From positions 95,028-150,281 of the forward strand of contig JAAFIV010000008.1 in NCBI GenBank assembly GCA_013298775.1: 55,254 nucleotides of DNA, given 5' to 3'. Position numbers and translations under genes: made by a program. The notes below the pieces were generated by a model. That model did not search any database, was not told where the DNA came from, and was given only the letters and a program-made list of their open reading frames with translations. Positions 17,301 through 26,492 of the stretch are shown in pieces; the first letter of the stretch is position 1, and every line of letters begins with the position of its first letter. Source of the stretch: Ignavibacteria bacterium (lineage in GTDB: Bacteria; Bacteroidota; Ignavibacteria; Kapaibacteriales; UBA4661).

Positions 17301-19570
17301 GCGCGTCCCTGAACGCTTGCGCAGGTCGTAAAAAAGCAACGTTGCTCGAAAATGCAGAGTTCGTCGGTGAATGTGCCTGTTTGTACGGGACGGAACGAAA
17401 GCGGCACCATCACTGATTGGCGTGGAAGCAGCGTGAGTCCTCGTGCGCCTGTGAGCGCGAACACCGAGCCATTCCGAAAATACAGCGAAACCCGCAACGT
17501 GTCTTCGGTGCTGGGATTGGAGAGTGTTACTTGTTGCGAGCCAACTTGCCCAATCACAACATTGCCAAAGTTCACAGAGGCAGGTGTGAGGCGGGTTTGA
17601 AGGGCATTCCCGCGCCCCGACACGTACATACGCTTCTCGAAGGTACACGCGCTTGCTGGCGTAATCGGTCCGCCCGTTGGAACAAGACTTGCGCGAATAA
17701 TGACCGAATCCCGCACAAAACCTGCTTGCAGGGGCGCGAAACGAAGGAAATTTGGGTCTGCAAAAAGATTCGGACGCAGCAGCACGGGATAACGAATGGA
17801 ACGCCCACGAATAAACGCTGGGTAAATCACCGTATCAACCCGCACCGTTGCTGACGACGACGCACTTTCCCACGTAAAATCAACGGGGTCGCTGATGCCG
17901 CCTTCGGGACACTCGCGCCCAAAGGCAACGCTATCCAATCGCGCAAGCCCGTAGCCACGCCGAATAACGAGAGCTTCCTCAATCAAACCCCGCAGGGGAA
18001 CGGCGAGTTCGGGCTGGCAGGGGTCGCTGGTGCGAAAGCGGAGCGTGTCGGTGTACAGCCCAGCACTGTCGCGCTCGGCGGCGGCAAAGAACATCGTTAC
18101 TGGCACTGAGCCGTTTGCTGGGATAACTTGCGGTAAATTTACTCGCGCTTGAAACATCTGCGGACGAGTGCTGGCAAGGCTTTGCAGCGTTATTGGCTGT
18201 GCGCTGGTATTGCGCAGTGAAAAAGAGTTGATTAAAAATGGAATTTCGCGGCAGCCCGCGAATAGCGTTGCAAAGGTTACCGAGCGCACCGATGCTTGCA
18301 CGAGCGCGTTCCGCGTGACGCGAATGGGAACGCGGAGCGTGTCGCCGCAGGAATTCGTGCGGGCAATGGAGAGCATTGCTTCCAAATCGCCCGTGAAATT
18401 CGTTTGAAGGCGCACGGTTGCTTGCGTGGAAGAGTTTGGTGCAAGGGTGAAACGCTGACCCGTAGGAATGGAAAATAGCCCTGCATCTGCGCCTGAAATG
18501 CTGATAGATACTTGCTCGGAGCAACTTGGCGCGACATTGCGAATCTGCACTGAGTACGTGCGCACTTGGTCGCAGGAAAATGCTTCGGCGATTTGCGTAG
18601 GAACAGCCGCCAGAACTTGAGGAATGGTGCGGGTTTGCGTGGGCGCGAGGCAGCGTGCGCCACTGCGGAGGTCGCCGGTATTACCGTTGTTGCTCGCGTC
18701 GCAGAGCGTTACCGCCGAAGCCGCTTCATTGCAGCGATAGTACAGCACGAGGCGATTTTCATTTCCCGATGTACCCGTCAAGAGCGAGCGCGTTTGCCCG
18801 CAGAAAATCTCATCTTGCGGGAGCGCACGCGACCACAAGCGGATTTCGTCCATCTGCCCGCGATACGTGGCGTTGCGCTCGCCGATGTTGTTCAAGGCAT
18901 TGGAATTTCCAATTTGCATGAGAAGCGAAGTATTTTGCGGCACACGCAGATTTGATGCGGGATACATGGCATTACGGCTCTGCGCCACTTCCACGCCGTT
19001 GATGTACAAACGTGCGGTTTGCGACGCGCCATCGAAGACGGCAGCCGCATGAAACCATGTGTTGTAACGGCTTGCAATGCTGGCGCGGGCAATGGTATTA
19101 TCAGTCGCTCCGAGCGCAGTATTCGCCCCATTTACCTCGAAAACAAGTTCGTCGTTGGCATTCAGGGCGAGCAGCCACACATCGTTTGCATCAGCATTTG
19201 GTCCCCATTGCCCAGCGATAAATTGCCGCACACCTGCTTGGCGCGTGGGATTCAGCCATGCTTCAAACGTAAGAGCAGTAGTGAGCGTATTTTGTGAGGC
19301 AGTTTTGCGTACATCCACGTACTGCGCTTGAGCGGATTGCTGCAGCGTGAGAGCCGCACCAATGCAGGATTTGTCCACATCGCAGCGAGCTTGGGCGTGT
19401 GCGGTGCGTGGAATAATCATCGGGATAACGCATTGTACAAAACAGCATAAAAATACAAGCGCGGATAAGAAACGATTTTGCCAAGAGCAAGAAACAATGA
19501 AGGCTGGCGCAGAAACGTCTGAAGATTTGATAAACACTGGCGTTGAGGGATGTAGTGAAAAGCCTTGCAT
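14354..19570 (-). CDS. Large T9SS cargo protein with LamG and choice-of-anchor-D repeats
   Basis: The ATG at 19570 gives 1738 residues. The frame reaches a TTG at 19627, and both starts leave a long leader before the signal helix (FLSALVFLCCFVQCVIPMII ... AHAQ). A LamG/concanavalin-A-like domain follows (LTFEAWLNP, WFHAAAVFDGASQTARLYING, GQMDEIRLWSRAL). Then come many Ig-like ASH or choice-of-anchor-D modules with the hallmark VNFGNVVIGQVGSQQVTLSN, and a cohesin-like beta domain (ITARIRFDTTAVRLVGVSR). The C-terminal 80 residues are a type A T9SS sorting domain: LKQNAPNPASEKTSIEFEL ... GVYFYVLES ... AMVIVR. The protein should cross the outer membrane by T9SS and be anchored or released at the surface. 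The ligand is unknown. Codon use matches its neighbours. Confidence 0.88.
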   Translation of the reverse strand: MQGFSLHPSTPVFIKSSDVSAPAFIVSCSWQNRFLSALVFLCCFVQCVIPMIIPRTAHAQARCDVDKSCIGAALTLQQSAQAQYVDVRKTASQNTLTTALTFEAWLNPTRQAGVRQFIAGQWGPNADANDVWLLALNANDELVFEVNGANTALGATDNTIARASIASRYNTWFHAAAVFDGASQTARLYINGVEVAQSRNAMYPASNLRVPQNTSLLMQIGNSNALNNIGERNATYRGQMDEIRLWSRALPQDEIFCGQTRSLLTGTSGNENRLVLYYRCNEAASAVTLCDASNNGNTGDLRSGARCLAPTQTRTIPQVLAAVPTQIAEAFSCDQVRTYSVQIRNVAPSCSEQVSISISGADAGLFSIPTGQRFTLAPNSSTQATVRLQTNFTGDLEAMLSIARTNSCGDTLRVPIRVTRNALVQASVRSVTFATLFAGCREIPFLINSFSLRNTSAQPITLQSLASTRPQMFQARVNLPQVIPANGSVPVTMFFAAAERDSAGLYTDTLRFRTSDPCQPELAVPLRGLIEEALVIRRGYGLARLDSVAFGRECPEGGISDPVDFTWESASSSATVRVDTVIYPAFIRGRSIRYPVLLRPNLFADPNFLRFAPLQAGFVRDSVIIRASLVPTGGPITPASACTFEKRMYVSGRGNALQTRLTPASVNFGNVVIGQVGSQQVTLSNPSTEDTLRVSLYFRNGSVFALTGARGLTLLPRQSVMVPLSFRPVQTGTFTDELCIFEQRCFFTTCASVQGRAIQAVFQIDSAVKRIDNVLGCQFRTDSVIIRNVTNSDQFLNNPMFEDRSGGRIQEFSGLINASVTMLRIRANSSETFLFRYVPNDLTQDRTDVAFFRFENGGQQWEIVIRASSVAPRLFATPVVAYGVVEVGDTRLDTVVVENLSQVPLDLTRLELPDGFSIRFQPRPFPATLAPREQFRVIVAFAPTQDRVYSGRFRAVSQSPCPASIEGEVQGRGQVVRFELGGYPVPFGFTRPCDCSERRIPLSNPSFVNPMTVRRVEIDSVNIPGGAPQLFSWTSLRSPSGQVPYQIPPNSADTVLVRYCPRIPAEDRFATSRARMLFVVEDARGPREDSVILAGRRNFVFKPLPAQVPCACFTPTLLDNDNLMPQSVVLSIPGVLQNPTQQPVVIDSISFLPNQNVFRVLSPSFPIRLEPNAPPVTVRLGFRPRAQGNYQARMVIYQAQPCRDQDTTVLVSGDGFNGTPNPLRLSFSSSTSFAADTLRTTTCGSLTVPIFAYTRAAIAATPRTITARIRFDTTAVRLVGVSRTDTVFRTQGIMALLASTATIRATQGGVQVRIVTPRTDSLREQASVQFESISPRRAAFRMEIDSISVVTSDTTQPALAPESRSAQVFIQETSITALQPLPVQFDSVQILDCRRQDLSIRNTGDVAVRAISLVQLPPEVRIVASVPALSDSLRAGQTLRLTLEYCPRTSNRIDTTLWIRGEQPCASATIATITGRGVLTDLPVQFTLTTATASPQPHSIRGQITDTVNVPIALNRDIAAQLRGQTFWLRQFAFTLRLRFSPYSLKFLDARLVQDVKGRMNANLNQFRDTLTFDFSAMDSLKAGTVAQVRFIAAVPDTLVSSMVLRPDSASFRTDSLMFLRIRPQASTAIFTTLGICDLTYLQFPKPGNALAELKQNAPNPASEKTSIEFELAETAPVRLEIYSAQGQKVHTVLSGQNVLQSGRYVVDVPTQELAAGVYFYVLESAGFRAAKAMVIVR

Positions 19571-19738
19571 CAATGATGGCAAGCGTATTTTCTCTCTGTA
19601 ATTTCTCACTTTTTGCCCTGCTGTCAAAGGAAAAAGTCGTAGATTAAAGGGTGTGGCGCGAGAGCCTCACATCCATCATCGGTGTTTCTTTCTCTGGTAT
19701 TTATTTCACCTTTTGTTTCTTTTCCAATTTTTTTGCCA

Positions 19739-20677
19739 ATGCTTCATCTTGATTCCATTTCCAAACGCTATTCGTCGGGCGTTGTCGGCGTAGAAAATCT
19801 TACACTCGGCTTGGAGAGCGGTGTTGTGGGCTTGCTCGGTCCCAACGGCGCGGGCAAATCTACCCTTATCCAAATGATTGCCACTGTGACGAAACCAACG
19901 TCGGGGACAATCACCTTCGACGGCGCGGATATTGTCAAAAAGCCAGACGCAATGCGCTCTCGACTGGGTTTTTTGCCACAAGATTTTGATGTCTATGACA
20001 ATCTCACCGCCGAAGAATTTTTAAGCTACGTCGCGGCATTGAAGGGCATTCGCTCGAAAGCGCGGGTGATGGAATTGCTGGAAATGGTGAATTTGCATAC
20101 CGTCGCAAAGCGCATTGCATCTGGGTTTTCGGGTGGAATGAAGCAACGCCTCGGCATTGCGCAAGCACTCATCAACGACCCCGATGTGCTGATTGTCGAT
20201 GAACCCACCGCCGGACTTGACCCCGAAGAGCGTATTCGCCTTCGCAATATCCTTTCGGAAATCGGCGGCGGCAAACTCGTGATTCTCTCCACGCACATTG
20301 TTTCGGATATTGAAGCCATTGCCACGCACATCGCAATCATGGCGCAGAGCCGCTTGCAAGCCTATTCCACGCCAGAAGCATTGCTCAAAACCGCCGAAGG
20401 AAGCTGCTGGCACGGCGTAATATCGTCGGAGGCATTCGACCGCCTGCGCGTCATGGTGCGGGTTTCCAACGCGGTGCGCAAGGCGGATGGCGTTCACGTA
20501 AGCGTGGTCGCACCCGCACAGCCTTTTGATGGTGCTGTTGCCGCCGAACCAACACTGGAAGATGCATTTTTACTCACTTTGCAGCGAGCGGGCGCGTCGC
20601 AAGCCTTACCGCAAGGCACTTCTCAAAGCATGTCTCAAAGCACTTCTTCTCAAGCAGGAGGTCGTTCATGGAAATAA
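19739..20677 (+). CDS. ABC transporter ATP-binding protein
   Basis: The ATG at 19739 gives 312 residues. An upstream start at 19682 adds only a hydrophobic leader. All nucleotide-binding motifs are present: Walker A GPNGAGKST at 34-42, Q-loop LGFLPQDF, signature FSGGMKQRLGIAQAL, Walker B VLIVDEPTAGLD and the switch histidine in ILSTHIV. A C-terminal extension of about 90 residues ends in a Ser/Gln-rich tail (TSQSMSQSTSSQ). It powers the permease whose start overlaps its end by 10 bases (ATG at 20668), so the pair is translationally coupled. It belongs to the ABC-2 exporter type, but the substrate cannot be deduced. Confidence 0.92.
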   Translation: MLHLDSISKRYSSGVVGVENLTLGLESGVVGLLGPNGAGKSTLIQMIATVTKPTSGTITFDGADIVKKPDAMRSRLGFLPQDFDVYDNLTAEEFLSYVAALKGIRSKARVMELLEMVNLHTVAKRIASGFSGGMKQRLGIAQALINDPDVLIVDEPTAGLDPEERIRLRNILSEIGGGKLVILSTHIVSDIEAIATHIAIMAQSRLQAYSTPEALLKTAEGSCWHGVISSEAFDRLRVMVRVSNAVRKADGVHVSVVAPAQPFDGAVAAEPTLEDAFLLTLQRAGASQALPQGTSQSMSQSTSSQAGGRSWK

Positions 20678-22311
20678 TACTGCGCCTCTGGGCAATTGTC
20701 AGAACCGACGCGCTTTTGCGTTTGCGTCGCACCTCCACGCTTGTTCTCATGCTGATTACAGGGCTTTTTGCCTATTCAATGGTTCCCGACCCCGCAAGCG
20801 GACAGGGGTTGTTCGTTATCAACGGCGCACGAACCTTGTACAATTCAGCATCTATCAGCTTTGCAACGTCTATGCTGTGTTCGATATTAGGCATCGGATT
20901 GTTTGGATTTTACATGGTCAGCAATAGCATCCGCCGCGACGTAGATAGCCACGTCGGCGGCATTCTTGCTGCTACGCCGATGCGTTCGTGGGAATATTTG
21001 TTTGGAAAATTTTTGGGTAATGTTGCGTTTCTTTCCGTCCTGATGCTGGTGTTTATGCTGGCAATGATGGGAATGTACGCGCTACGCGGCGAAGCACCCT
21101 TTGAACTGCTTGTGTTTGTGCGCACCTACGCGGTGATGTGCGCTTCGGCGACAGTGTTTGTCGCGGTTGTGGCGTTGGTGTTTGAAAGTTTGCCCGTTTT
21201 TTCTGGGCGCGTGGGCGATGTGGTGTACTTTGTTCTGTGGGTTGCCGCGCTTGCTGTTCCGATTGTTCAGCTTGAAGGGAAAATGGCTGCAGAGCGCATG
21301 AGAAATGGTGTAGCAGCCTTGCCACTTTCCTTTACAGACATTCCTTGGGCGGCGTACATTGATGTTTTCGGGATGGGCGCAGGAATGATGAGCGTAAACG
21401 CACAAATGCAAGCCGTTTCCAATGGTTTTTCGATTGGTTCATCGCCCTTCGACCCGCATCTCGCGCCGATTGTACTGCGCGAAATCACGCTTCCGGGCGA
21501 TTGGTGGCTGGTGAAAATACTTTCGTTGCTCGCAATGACGAGCGTTCTCAGCCTTGCTTACATCGCCTTTCACCGCTTCGACCCAACGCGCGTGAAGGCA
21601 ACGGTGCGGCAGTCGCGGAAGAATATTTTTTCCGCAATCAATCTCGCATTGAAACCCATCAACACCGCAACAATGGCGGCGTGGAATGCGGTATTGCCGC
21701 GCATCGGTGGAAATAGCGTTGTGGCGGCGGTGTTGGGAGAATTATTTGTGCTGATTGCTCAAAAGCCGCTCGCGCTTGTGTGCATTATCGCCCTGAATGC
21801 CTCTTCATTCCTCATGCCGCTTGATTCTGTGCAAGCAAAGCTGTTACCGATTGCAAGCGTCGTTTTTGTGATAACGTGTAGCAGTATCGCGCTCCGTGAG
21901 CGGCAGCGTGGCACAACAGGCTTGATATGGAGCTTGCCCGCAATGAAACCGCATTTTGTCTGGATAAAGCTCATAGCTGCGTATTTGCTTGCTCTCGCGC
22001 TTGTCGCAGTGCCGTTTGTACGCCTTGTTGTGGATTCGCCAAGCACTGGTCTCAGCCTTCTTGTTGGAATGCTCTTTTTATCTGCCGCAGCCGTCGCGCT
22101 CGGCACGGTAAGCGGCACGGCGAAGGTTTTTGTGGTGAGCGCATTGCTACTTTTTTACCTGTGCCTGAATATGGGCGCAAACATTCCCGCAATGGACTTT
22201 GCTGGCTGGCACGGCACGGCGGATGCAAGCGTACAAGCGGGTTATTGCGCAGGAGCGGCATTATTACTTGCATTGGGGTATGTGGTGCATCGGATACGAG
22301 CCGAGGGATAA
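20668..22311 (+). CDS. ABC-2 type transporter permease
   Basis: The ATG at 20668 has an AGGAGG ribosome site within the end of the ATP-binding gene and gives 547 residues. The protein is hydrophobic with about 10-12 predicted membrane helices in two clusters (first MLITGLFAYSM, ISFATSMLCSILGIGLFGFYM, NVAFLSVLMLVFMLAMMGMY; second FVLIAQKPLALVCIIALNAS, LIAAYLLALALVAVPFV, VFVVSALLLFYLCLNMG). Between them is a soluble region with VKATVRQSRKNIF. NSIRRDVDSHVGGILAATPM near residue 90 resembles the coupling helix of ABC-2 membrane proteins. It forms an exporter with the preceding ATPase. It ends only 27 bp from the convergent kinase gene. Confidence 0.88.
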   Translation: MEIILRLWAIVRTDALLRLRRTSTLVLMLITGLFAYSMVPDPASGQGLFVINGARTLYNSASISFATSMLCSILGIGLFGFYMVSNSIRRDVDSHVGGILAATPMRSWEYLFGKFLGNVAFLSVLMLVFMLAMMGMYALRGEAPFELLVFVRTYAVMCASATVFVAVVALVFESLPVFSGRVGDVVYFVLWVAALAVPIVQLEGKMAAERMRNGVAALPLSFTDIPWAAYIDVFGMGAGMMSVNAQMQAVSNGFSIGSSPFDPHLAPIVLREITLPGDWWLVKILSLLAMTSVLSLAYIAFHRFDPTRVKATVRQSRKNIFSAINLALKPINTATMAAWNAVLPRIGGNSVVAAVLGELFVLIAQKPLALVCIIALNASSFLMPLDSVQAKLLPIASVVFVITCSSIALRERQRGTTGLIWSLPAMKPHFVWIKLIAAYLLALALVAVPFVRLVVDSPSTGLSLLVGMLFLSAAAVALGTVSGTAKVFVVSALLLFYLCLNMGANIPAMDFAGWHGTADASVQAGYCAGAALLLALGYVVHRIRAEG

Positions 22312-22338
22312 ACAAACATACCAGATGGGGGTGAGATA

Positions 22339-24492
22339 TTATGCCACTTCTTCACTCGGTGTCTCCGCTTTGGGAAGCTCAATAATGAAGGTCGCGCCTT
22401 CCCCCACAACGGATTCGCACCAGACATTTCCTTGCATTGCTTCCACCATTTTTTTTACAATAGAAAGACCTAAACCCGTAGAATGCTCACCACCAGTGGG
22501 TTGGGCGGTAAGGCGAGCAAATTTCCCGAAGAGCTTGCGTTTGTCGGCTTCGGATATACCTGGACCTTCGTCCTGTACTTCTACACGCACCTTCCCCGCA
22601 AGCTCCAGAAGCCGCACAAATACACGCTTCCGGGGCGGTGAATATTTCACGGCGTTTGAAATAAGATTATCCAGAACCTGCTCGACTGCTGCGTGGTCGG
22701 CGAGTGCGAAAGCCCGTGTTTCGGCAGAAAATGTGAGCGTGATATTTTTATTGTTTGCGCGAGATTGATAATGGTCAGCCGAAAGAGCGGCTATTTGTGC
22801 GATGTTTACGGGTTTCGCGCTCAAGGAAAAACCACCGCGCTCAAGAGCATTCACATCCAACAAATTCTTGATAAGTTCAAACATTCGCTCCGATGATTTT
22901 ATTACATGGTTCAGCATCTCGCGACGAGCATCGGCGGGCAGTTCCTCGTCCATAATCAGCACTTCAGCGATATTTTGAATACCACTGAGTGGGTTTTTCA
23001 AGTCGTGTGCGGCAATTCCCAAAAACTCGTTCTTCTCTTCGTTCAATTCCTTCAACTGCACATTTTGTAGCTCTTGGCGCAGATTGAGTTCTTGAAGCTC
23101 GGTGTTGCTGAGTTGAATAATGTGAGCTTGCTCTCCCAAAAGCCCCATTTGGCGCGTGATTTCAGCATTTGCGGTGCCGAGTGCTGAGTTTGCTTCCAAG
23201 AGTTTGTCATGGCTTGCACGCACTTCTTTCAATGCCGCTCGCTTGATGTGATAACGATTGATAACGAGCCAAAGAATGACCACAATAACGAATAAACCTG
23301 CCAAAAGAACGTTGCGCTGCAAGGTTGAAAGCTGCTGTTCTTTCTGCAATAGCTGAATTTCCTTGTCTTTGCGCTCGGTAACAAGACGCGTTTGCAAGGC
23401 ATCCATATTCTTGCGCACGTCGGCGGAGAAAAGCGAGTCTTGAAGCGTGGTTGAGCGTGATTGATACGCCAGAGCTTGTTCAAAATTTCCCTGCAAACGG
23501 TACATTTCTACAAACGCCGCGAGTGCTTCCTTCACGCGCTCGGCAAATTTCGCTTGCTCGGCAATACGCAAGCCCTTTGCGATATTTTGCTCGGCATTGG
23601 CAAAGTTTCCTTGATACGCATTGACTAAACCAATCAAGTAATGGAGCTGCGAAAGATATTTTTCATTGCGCAATTCTTCGGCAAGTCGCAATCCCCGCGA
23701 GTAATAGCCAAGCGCACTGTCGTACTCTTTGCGAAAAGTGTAGTACGAGCCAATGTTTGTGCAAGCAAAGACAATACCGTAGGTGTAGCCAATACTCTCG
23801 CCTAATGCTAAGGCTTCGGTACTATGCTTGAATCCAGCAGCGTGATTGCCCGCCATACGCTCAGTTGCGCCCATATTTGCGAGAATCAGTACCGTTCCTT
23901 CTTTATCGAAAATTGCTCGAAAGCCTGATAATGCCTTGCTGTAATACTGCATTGCCTCGGTGTAGCGATGCTGACGCTTGTAGATATTCCCCAATTCATT
24001 CATAGTGTACGCCGTCCCGCTTGTATCCTTGAGTTGCTCAAATATCGGTGCAACTTCACTCAGTTTTTCCAGTGCGAGGTCGTATTTCCCCTGACTGTAC
24101 AACGCATAGCTTTGGTGATACAATGCCCACGCTTTTTCGCGCACATCGCCGATGCTGCGGGCAATTGCGAAGGCTTCTTCAGCAAAAGCCAGAGCGGAAT
24201 CGGTGGAATGGTACCGATACGCATCTGCCAACGCGTTCAGTAATCGTGCGTCTTCGGCGGTATTGCGCGGCGCGGAGGCGCGGAGTTTCTGTAAGGAATC
24301 AATCGTGCTGAGGCTTTTGCCAAGCCGTATGCCACGCTCTTCGGGCTGCGCAGAAAGAGGTACTATGACGCATTGCACAAGGCACCAAACCGCAAGCCAG
24401 ACAAGGGACAATCTGGTGGTGCATTTGGAAAGAGTATTGCGAACAATATTGCGAACAGTATCGCGGAGAGTATTGGTGGAAATACGGTTCAT
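22339..24492 (-). CDS. TPR-containing sensor histidine kinase
   Basis: The ATG at 24492 gives 717 residues. Other starts at 24516 (ATG) and 24603 (TTG) lengthen the leader without adding a domain. An N-terminal signal or anchor (LSLVWLAVWCLVQCVIVPLS) precedes about seven TPR units (residues about 90-330, such as TAYTMNELGNIYKRQHRYTEA). A coiled coil follows, then a membrane helix (NVLLAGLFVIVVILWLVI), a second coiled coil and the kinase core: H-box FLGIAAHDLKNPLSGI, N-box LDNLISNAVKYS, G1 DEGPGIS, F-box LFGKFARL, G2 GLGLSIVKKMV. TPRs would lie in the periplasm and sense a protein or peptide partner. No response regulator is adjacent. The NarL-type regulator at 50265 is a possible but unproven partner. 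Confidence 0.92.
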   Translation of the reverse strand: MNRISTNTLRDTVRNIVRNTLSKCTTRLSLVWLAVWCLVQCVIVPLSAQPEERGIRLGKSLSTIDSLQKLRASAPRNTAEDARLLNALADAYRYHSTDSALAFAEEAFAIARSIGDVREKAWALYHQSYALYSQGKYDLALEKLSEVAPIFEQLKDTSGTAYTMNELGNIYKRQHRYTEAMQYYSKALSGFRAIFDKEGTVLILANMGATERMAGNHAAGFKHSTEALALGESIGYTYGIVFACTNIGSYYTFRKEYDSALGYYSRGLRLAEELRNEKYLSQLHYLIGLVNAYQGNFANAEQNIAKGLRIAEQAKFAERVKEALAAFVEMYRLQGNFEQALAYQSRSTTLQDSLFSADVRKNMDALQTRLVTERKDKEIQLLQKEQQLSTLQRNVLLAGLFVIVVILWLVINRYHIKRAALKEVRASHDKLLEANSALGTANAEITRQMGLLGEQAHIIQLSNTELQELNLRQELQNVQLKELNEEKNEFLGIAAHDLKNPLSGIQNIAEVLIMDEELPADARREMLNHVIKSSERMFELIKNLLDVNALERGGFSLSAKPVNIAQIAALSADHYQSRANNKNITLTFSAETRAFALADHAAVEQVLDNLISNAVKYSPPRKRVFVRLLELAGKVRVEVQDEGPGISEADKRKLFGKFARLTAQPTGGEHSTGLGLSIVKKMVEAMQGNVWCESVVGEGATFIIELPKAETPSEEVA

Positions 24493-24654
24493 AACTTCAT
24501 CCAGAAACTCGTACATAATGTGGTGATTAAATTCAAGATGTCCAGATACATCGAAAAGAAATCGCCATTGAGATACGCCCCTTTTGTACCTCAATGCGTT
24601 CAATAGCGCGGTGCGACGTGCTTACTAATGTGACAATTAGACATTATACAGATA

Positions 24655-24766
24655 AAGCCTTCTGCGGCTTCGGTAGTGGAGATACCCTTGTCTGCACCAG
24701 TATTCATGCGGCGTTGGCGGTAATACTGCGCAGACCAGAGTGTCTGCGTCATTTGCGAAAAGTGTA
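24655..24766. repeat. Degenerate family-1 repeat
   Basis: Contains CTTCGGTAGTGGAGATACCC, CTTGTCTGCACCAG, GCAGACCAGAGTGTCTGCG and a right end TCATTTGCGAAAAGTG, so it is a family-1 MITE that has lost its left terminus. It occupies part of the 393-bp gap between the kinase start and the glycosyltransferase stop. The remainder shows no gene. Confidence 0.5.
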
Positions 24767-24885
24767 TAAGAAAATAGCCGTTACACATCGTTGGTGGTGA
24801 TGTTTGTGAACATCTCAAATTGCAATGTACAAAATAAAAATACGCTGGCGAACAAGAACCGTGAAGACTGGATGTTCTCTCGGTT

Positions 24886-25818
24886 TTAGTGCTTTTTCGC
24901 ACCAGAGCGCAGCTGATTCCACTTGCGCTTCACGCGGTAGCCCAGCGACCAATTCAACAGATAGTCCTGCACATATTTTTCAAACGATTTTTCGGTAATC
25001 ATGTAGGGCGGATGACGCATTGGAAAGGGCATTTCTTCGACGGGAACGTTTGCCGTTGGGTGGTCTGCGTCGGTGATGTGAGTTGCTTCTGCGCCGAAAC
25101 CGATATTGATTACTTGGTTGTAATTCGGTATAATGCCCACCATTCCTTGCATCCAGACGGCAAAGGTGAATTGATAATCCCACGTAGATTCGCGCCCATC
25201 GTAGGCGGATTGAAAGATTTTTGTCCAATACTTGACGGAAAAATCATCGCCAAGCATATCTGCGAGCAAGCCGTTATCGCGGACTTCGGGAAAAATACTC
25301 ATATTCAGGTCGTAATGCTTCCACACGCGCCGCCACGAAGCCCAGCCCGTGATAGGATGAATCCGCGAATAATAATAGCTATACTGCGTTTCACGTTTGA
25401 TGCGAAAATTTGCCGCCGAAATAAGTCCAATGCGCTCATCGTGGCGATACCGCTCCAAAAGCTCTTGCGCATAGCGAAAGAAGCCAGGATGCGGCAAACA
25501 GTCATCTTCCAAGATAATTGCTTCTTCTTCCTCTTGAAACACCCAATCTAAGCCGCTTGAGACGCGTCCACGACAGCCCAAATTCTGCGGTGCAATGTTC
25601 GTTTTTACTTCGCATTCCCAATCCACTCCTTCCAAGACCAGTCGCCGTGCCTCTTCGCAGCGTTCTTGCTCGCCATCGCGGTTTGCCCGTGCGCCATCGG
25701 CAACGATGAGGAGTTTGCTGGGTTGTGCTTTGCGAATTGCCTCAAAAACAGGTTTTGTTGTTTCGGGACGATTGAAAATAATCATCGCAACGGGAGTTGT
25801 TAGCTTAAAATTGCTCAT
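24886..25818 (-). CDS. Family-2-like glycosyltransferase (HlpA-like)
   Basis: ATG at 25818, 310 residues. The GT-A fold is recognisable from TPVAMIIFNRPETTKPVFEA at residue 8, the nucleotide-binding strand LLIVADGAR and the metal/nucleotide motif AIILEDDCLPHPGFFRY. HPITGWASWRRVWKHYD is typical of the group annotated as hemolytic protein HlpA-like glycosyltransferases in Bacteroidota and cyanobacteria. No membrane segment is present, so it acts in the cytoplasm, probably on a surface polysaccharide or glycolipid precursor. Its acceptor and sugar donor are unknown. It is not in a polysaccharide operon here. Confidence 0.82.
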   Translation of the reverse strand: MSNFKLTTPVAMIIFNRPETTKPVFEAIRKAQPSKLLIVADGARANRDGEQERCEEARRLVLEGVDWECEVKTNIAPQNLGCRGRVSSGLDWVFQEEEEAIILEDDCLPHPGFFRYAQELLERYRHDERIGLISAANFRIKRETQYSYYYSRIHPITGWASWRRVWKHYDLNMSIFPEVRDNGLLADMLGDDFSVKYWTKIFQSAYDGRESTWDYQFTFAVWMQGMVGIIPNYNQVINIGFGAEATHITDADHPTANVPVEEMPFPMRHPPYMITEKSFEKYVQDYLLNWSLGYRVKRKWNQLRSGAKKH

Positions 25819-25988
25819 AAAGAACAGAAAAAAGAATCAGAGAATGAAGATTTAATGCGGGTTTGGAGCGAGAAACGCCCCAAAAGAGGAAACGCCCTTC
25901 ACCCACAATGGATGAAGAGCGCGTAGATACTGGCTTTGGAGAGATTTTTTGTTTGCAATGGTATTCTTTGAAATCGTGTACAATCCGC

Positions 25989-26492
25989 TCAATCATTGAT
26001 GGCTACTTGCGGCAATGCTGTTTTTATCTTCGTCAGCTCGCTCGACATAAACTGATTTTGCGTAATGTCAATCCATTTCAAGTTTTTCAGTGCCGTAATT
26101 TCCGCTGGAAGCCGCTTGATACCGTTTGTTGCGAGATTCAAGCGTTGGAGTTTGGTGAGTTTTCCAAGCTCGGCGGGAACGTCAATAATACCGTTGTTGC
26201 TGAGATTCAGGCTTTGGAGATTGGGAAATTGCAAAATTTCACGCGGAAACTCCGACAAGCCGCTATAACTGAGGTCGAGGCGATAGACGGAACTTGGATT
26301 TTTAAGAGCTTCATCAAGCGAAGTAAATTCTTTCTTTTGTATGAGTGCCGCAGAATCCAGTAATGATGCCTCTTGTGCAAAAATCGAACTGCCGTTCGCA
26401 CACACACACATCACCAACACACACACACCAACAATCATGCTACGCTGAGGATTATTTCCCCAAGCACGAACAGCATTCGTCAAGATATTCAT
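25989..26492 (-). CDS. Exported leucine-rich-repeat protein
   Basis: The ATG at 26492 is preceded by GGAG seven bases upstream and gives 167 residues. A longer frame to 26624 adds a second hydrophobic leader without such a site. A signal peptide (MIVGVCVLVMCVCANGSSIFAQE) is followed by a short spacer and about five LRR units of the LxxLxLSxNxIxxIPxE type: LDLSYSGLSEFPREI, LQSLNLSNNGIIDVPAELG, LQRLNLATNGIKRLPAEI, LKWIDITQNQF. The solenoid probably binds a protein partner in the periplasm or at the surface. No sorting tail or lipobox is visible. It stands alone, with about 580 bp of gene-free DNA upstream. Confidence 0.8.
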   Translation of the reverse strand: MNILTNAVRAWGNNPQRSMIVGVCVLVMCVCANGSSIFAQEASLLDSAALIQKKEFTSLDEALKNPSSVYRLDLSYSGLSEFPREILQFPNLQSLNLSNNGIIDVPAELGKLTKLQRLNLATNGIKRLPAEITALKNLKWIDITQNQFMSSELTKIKTALPQVAIND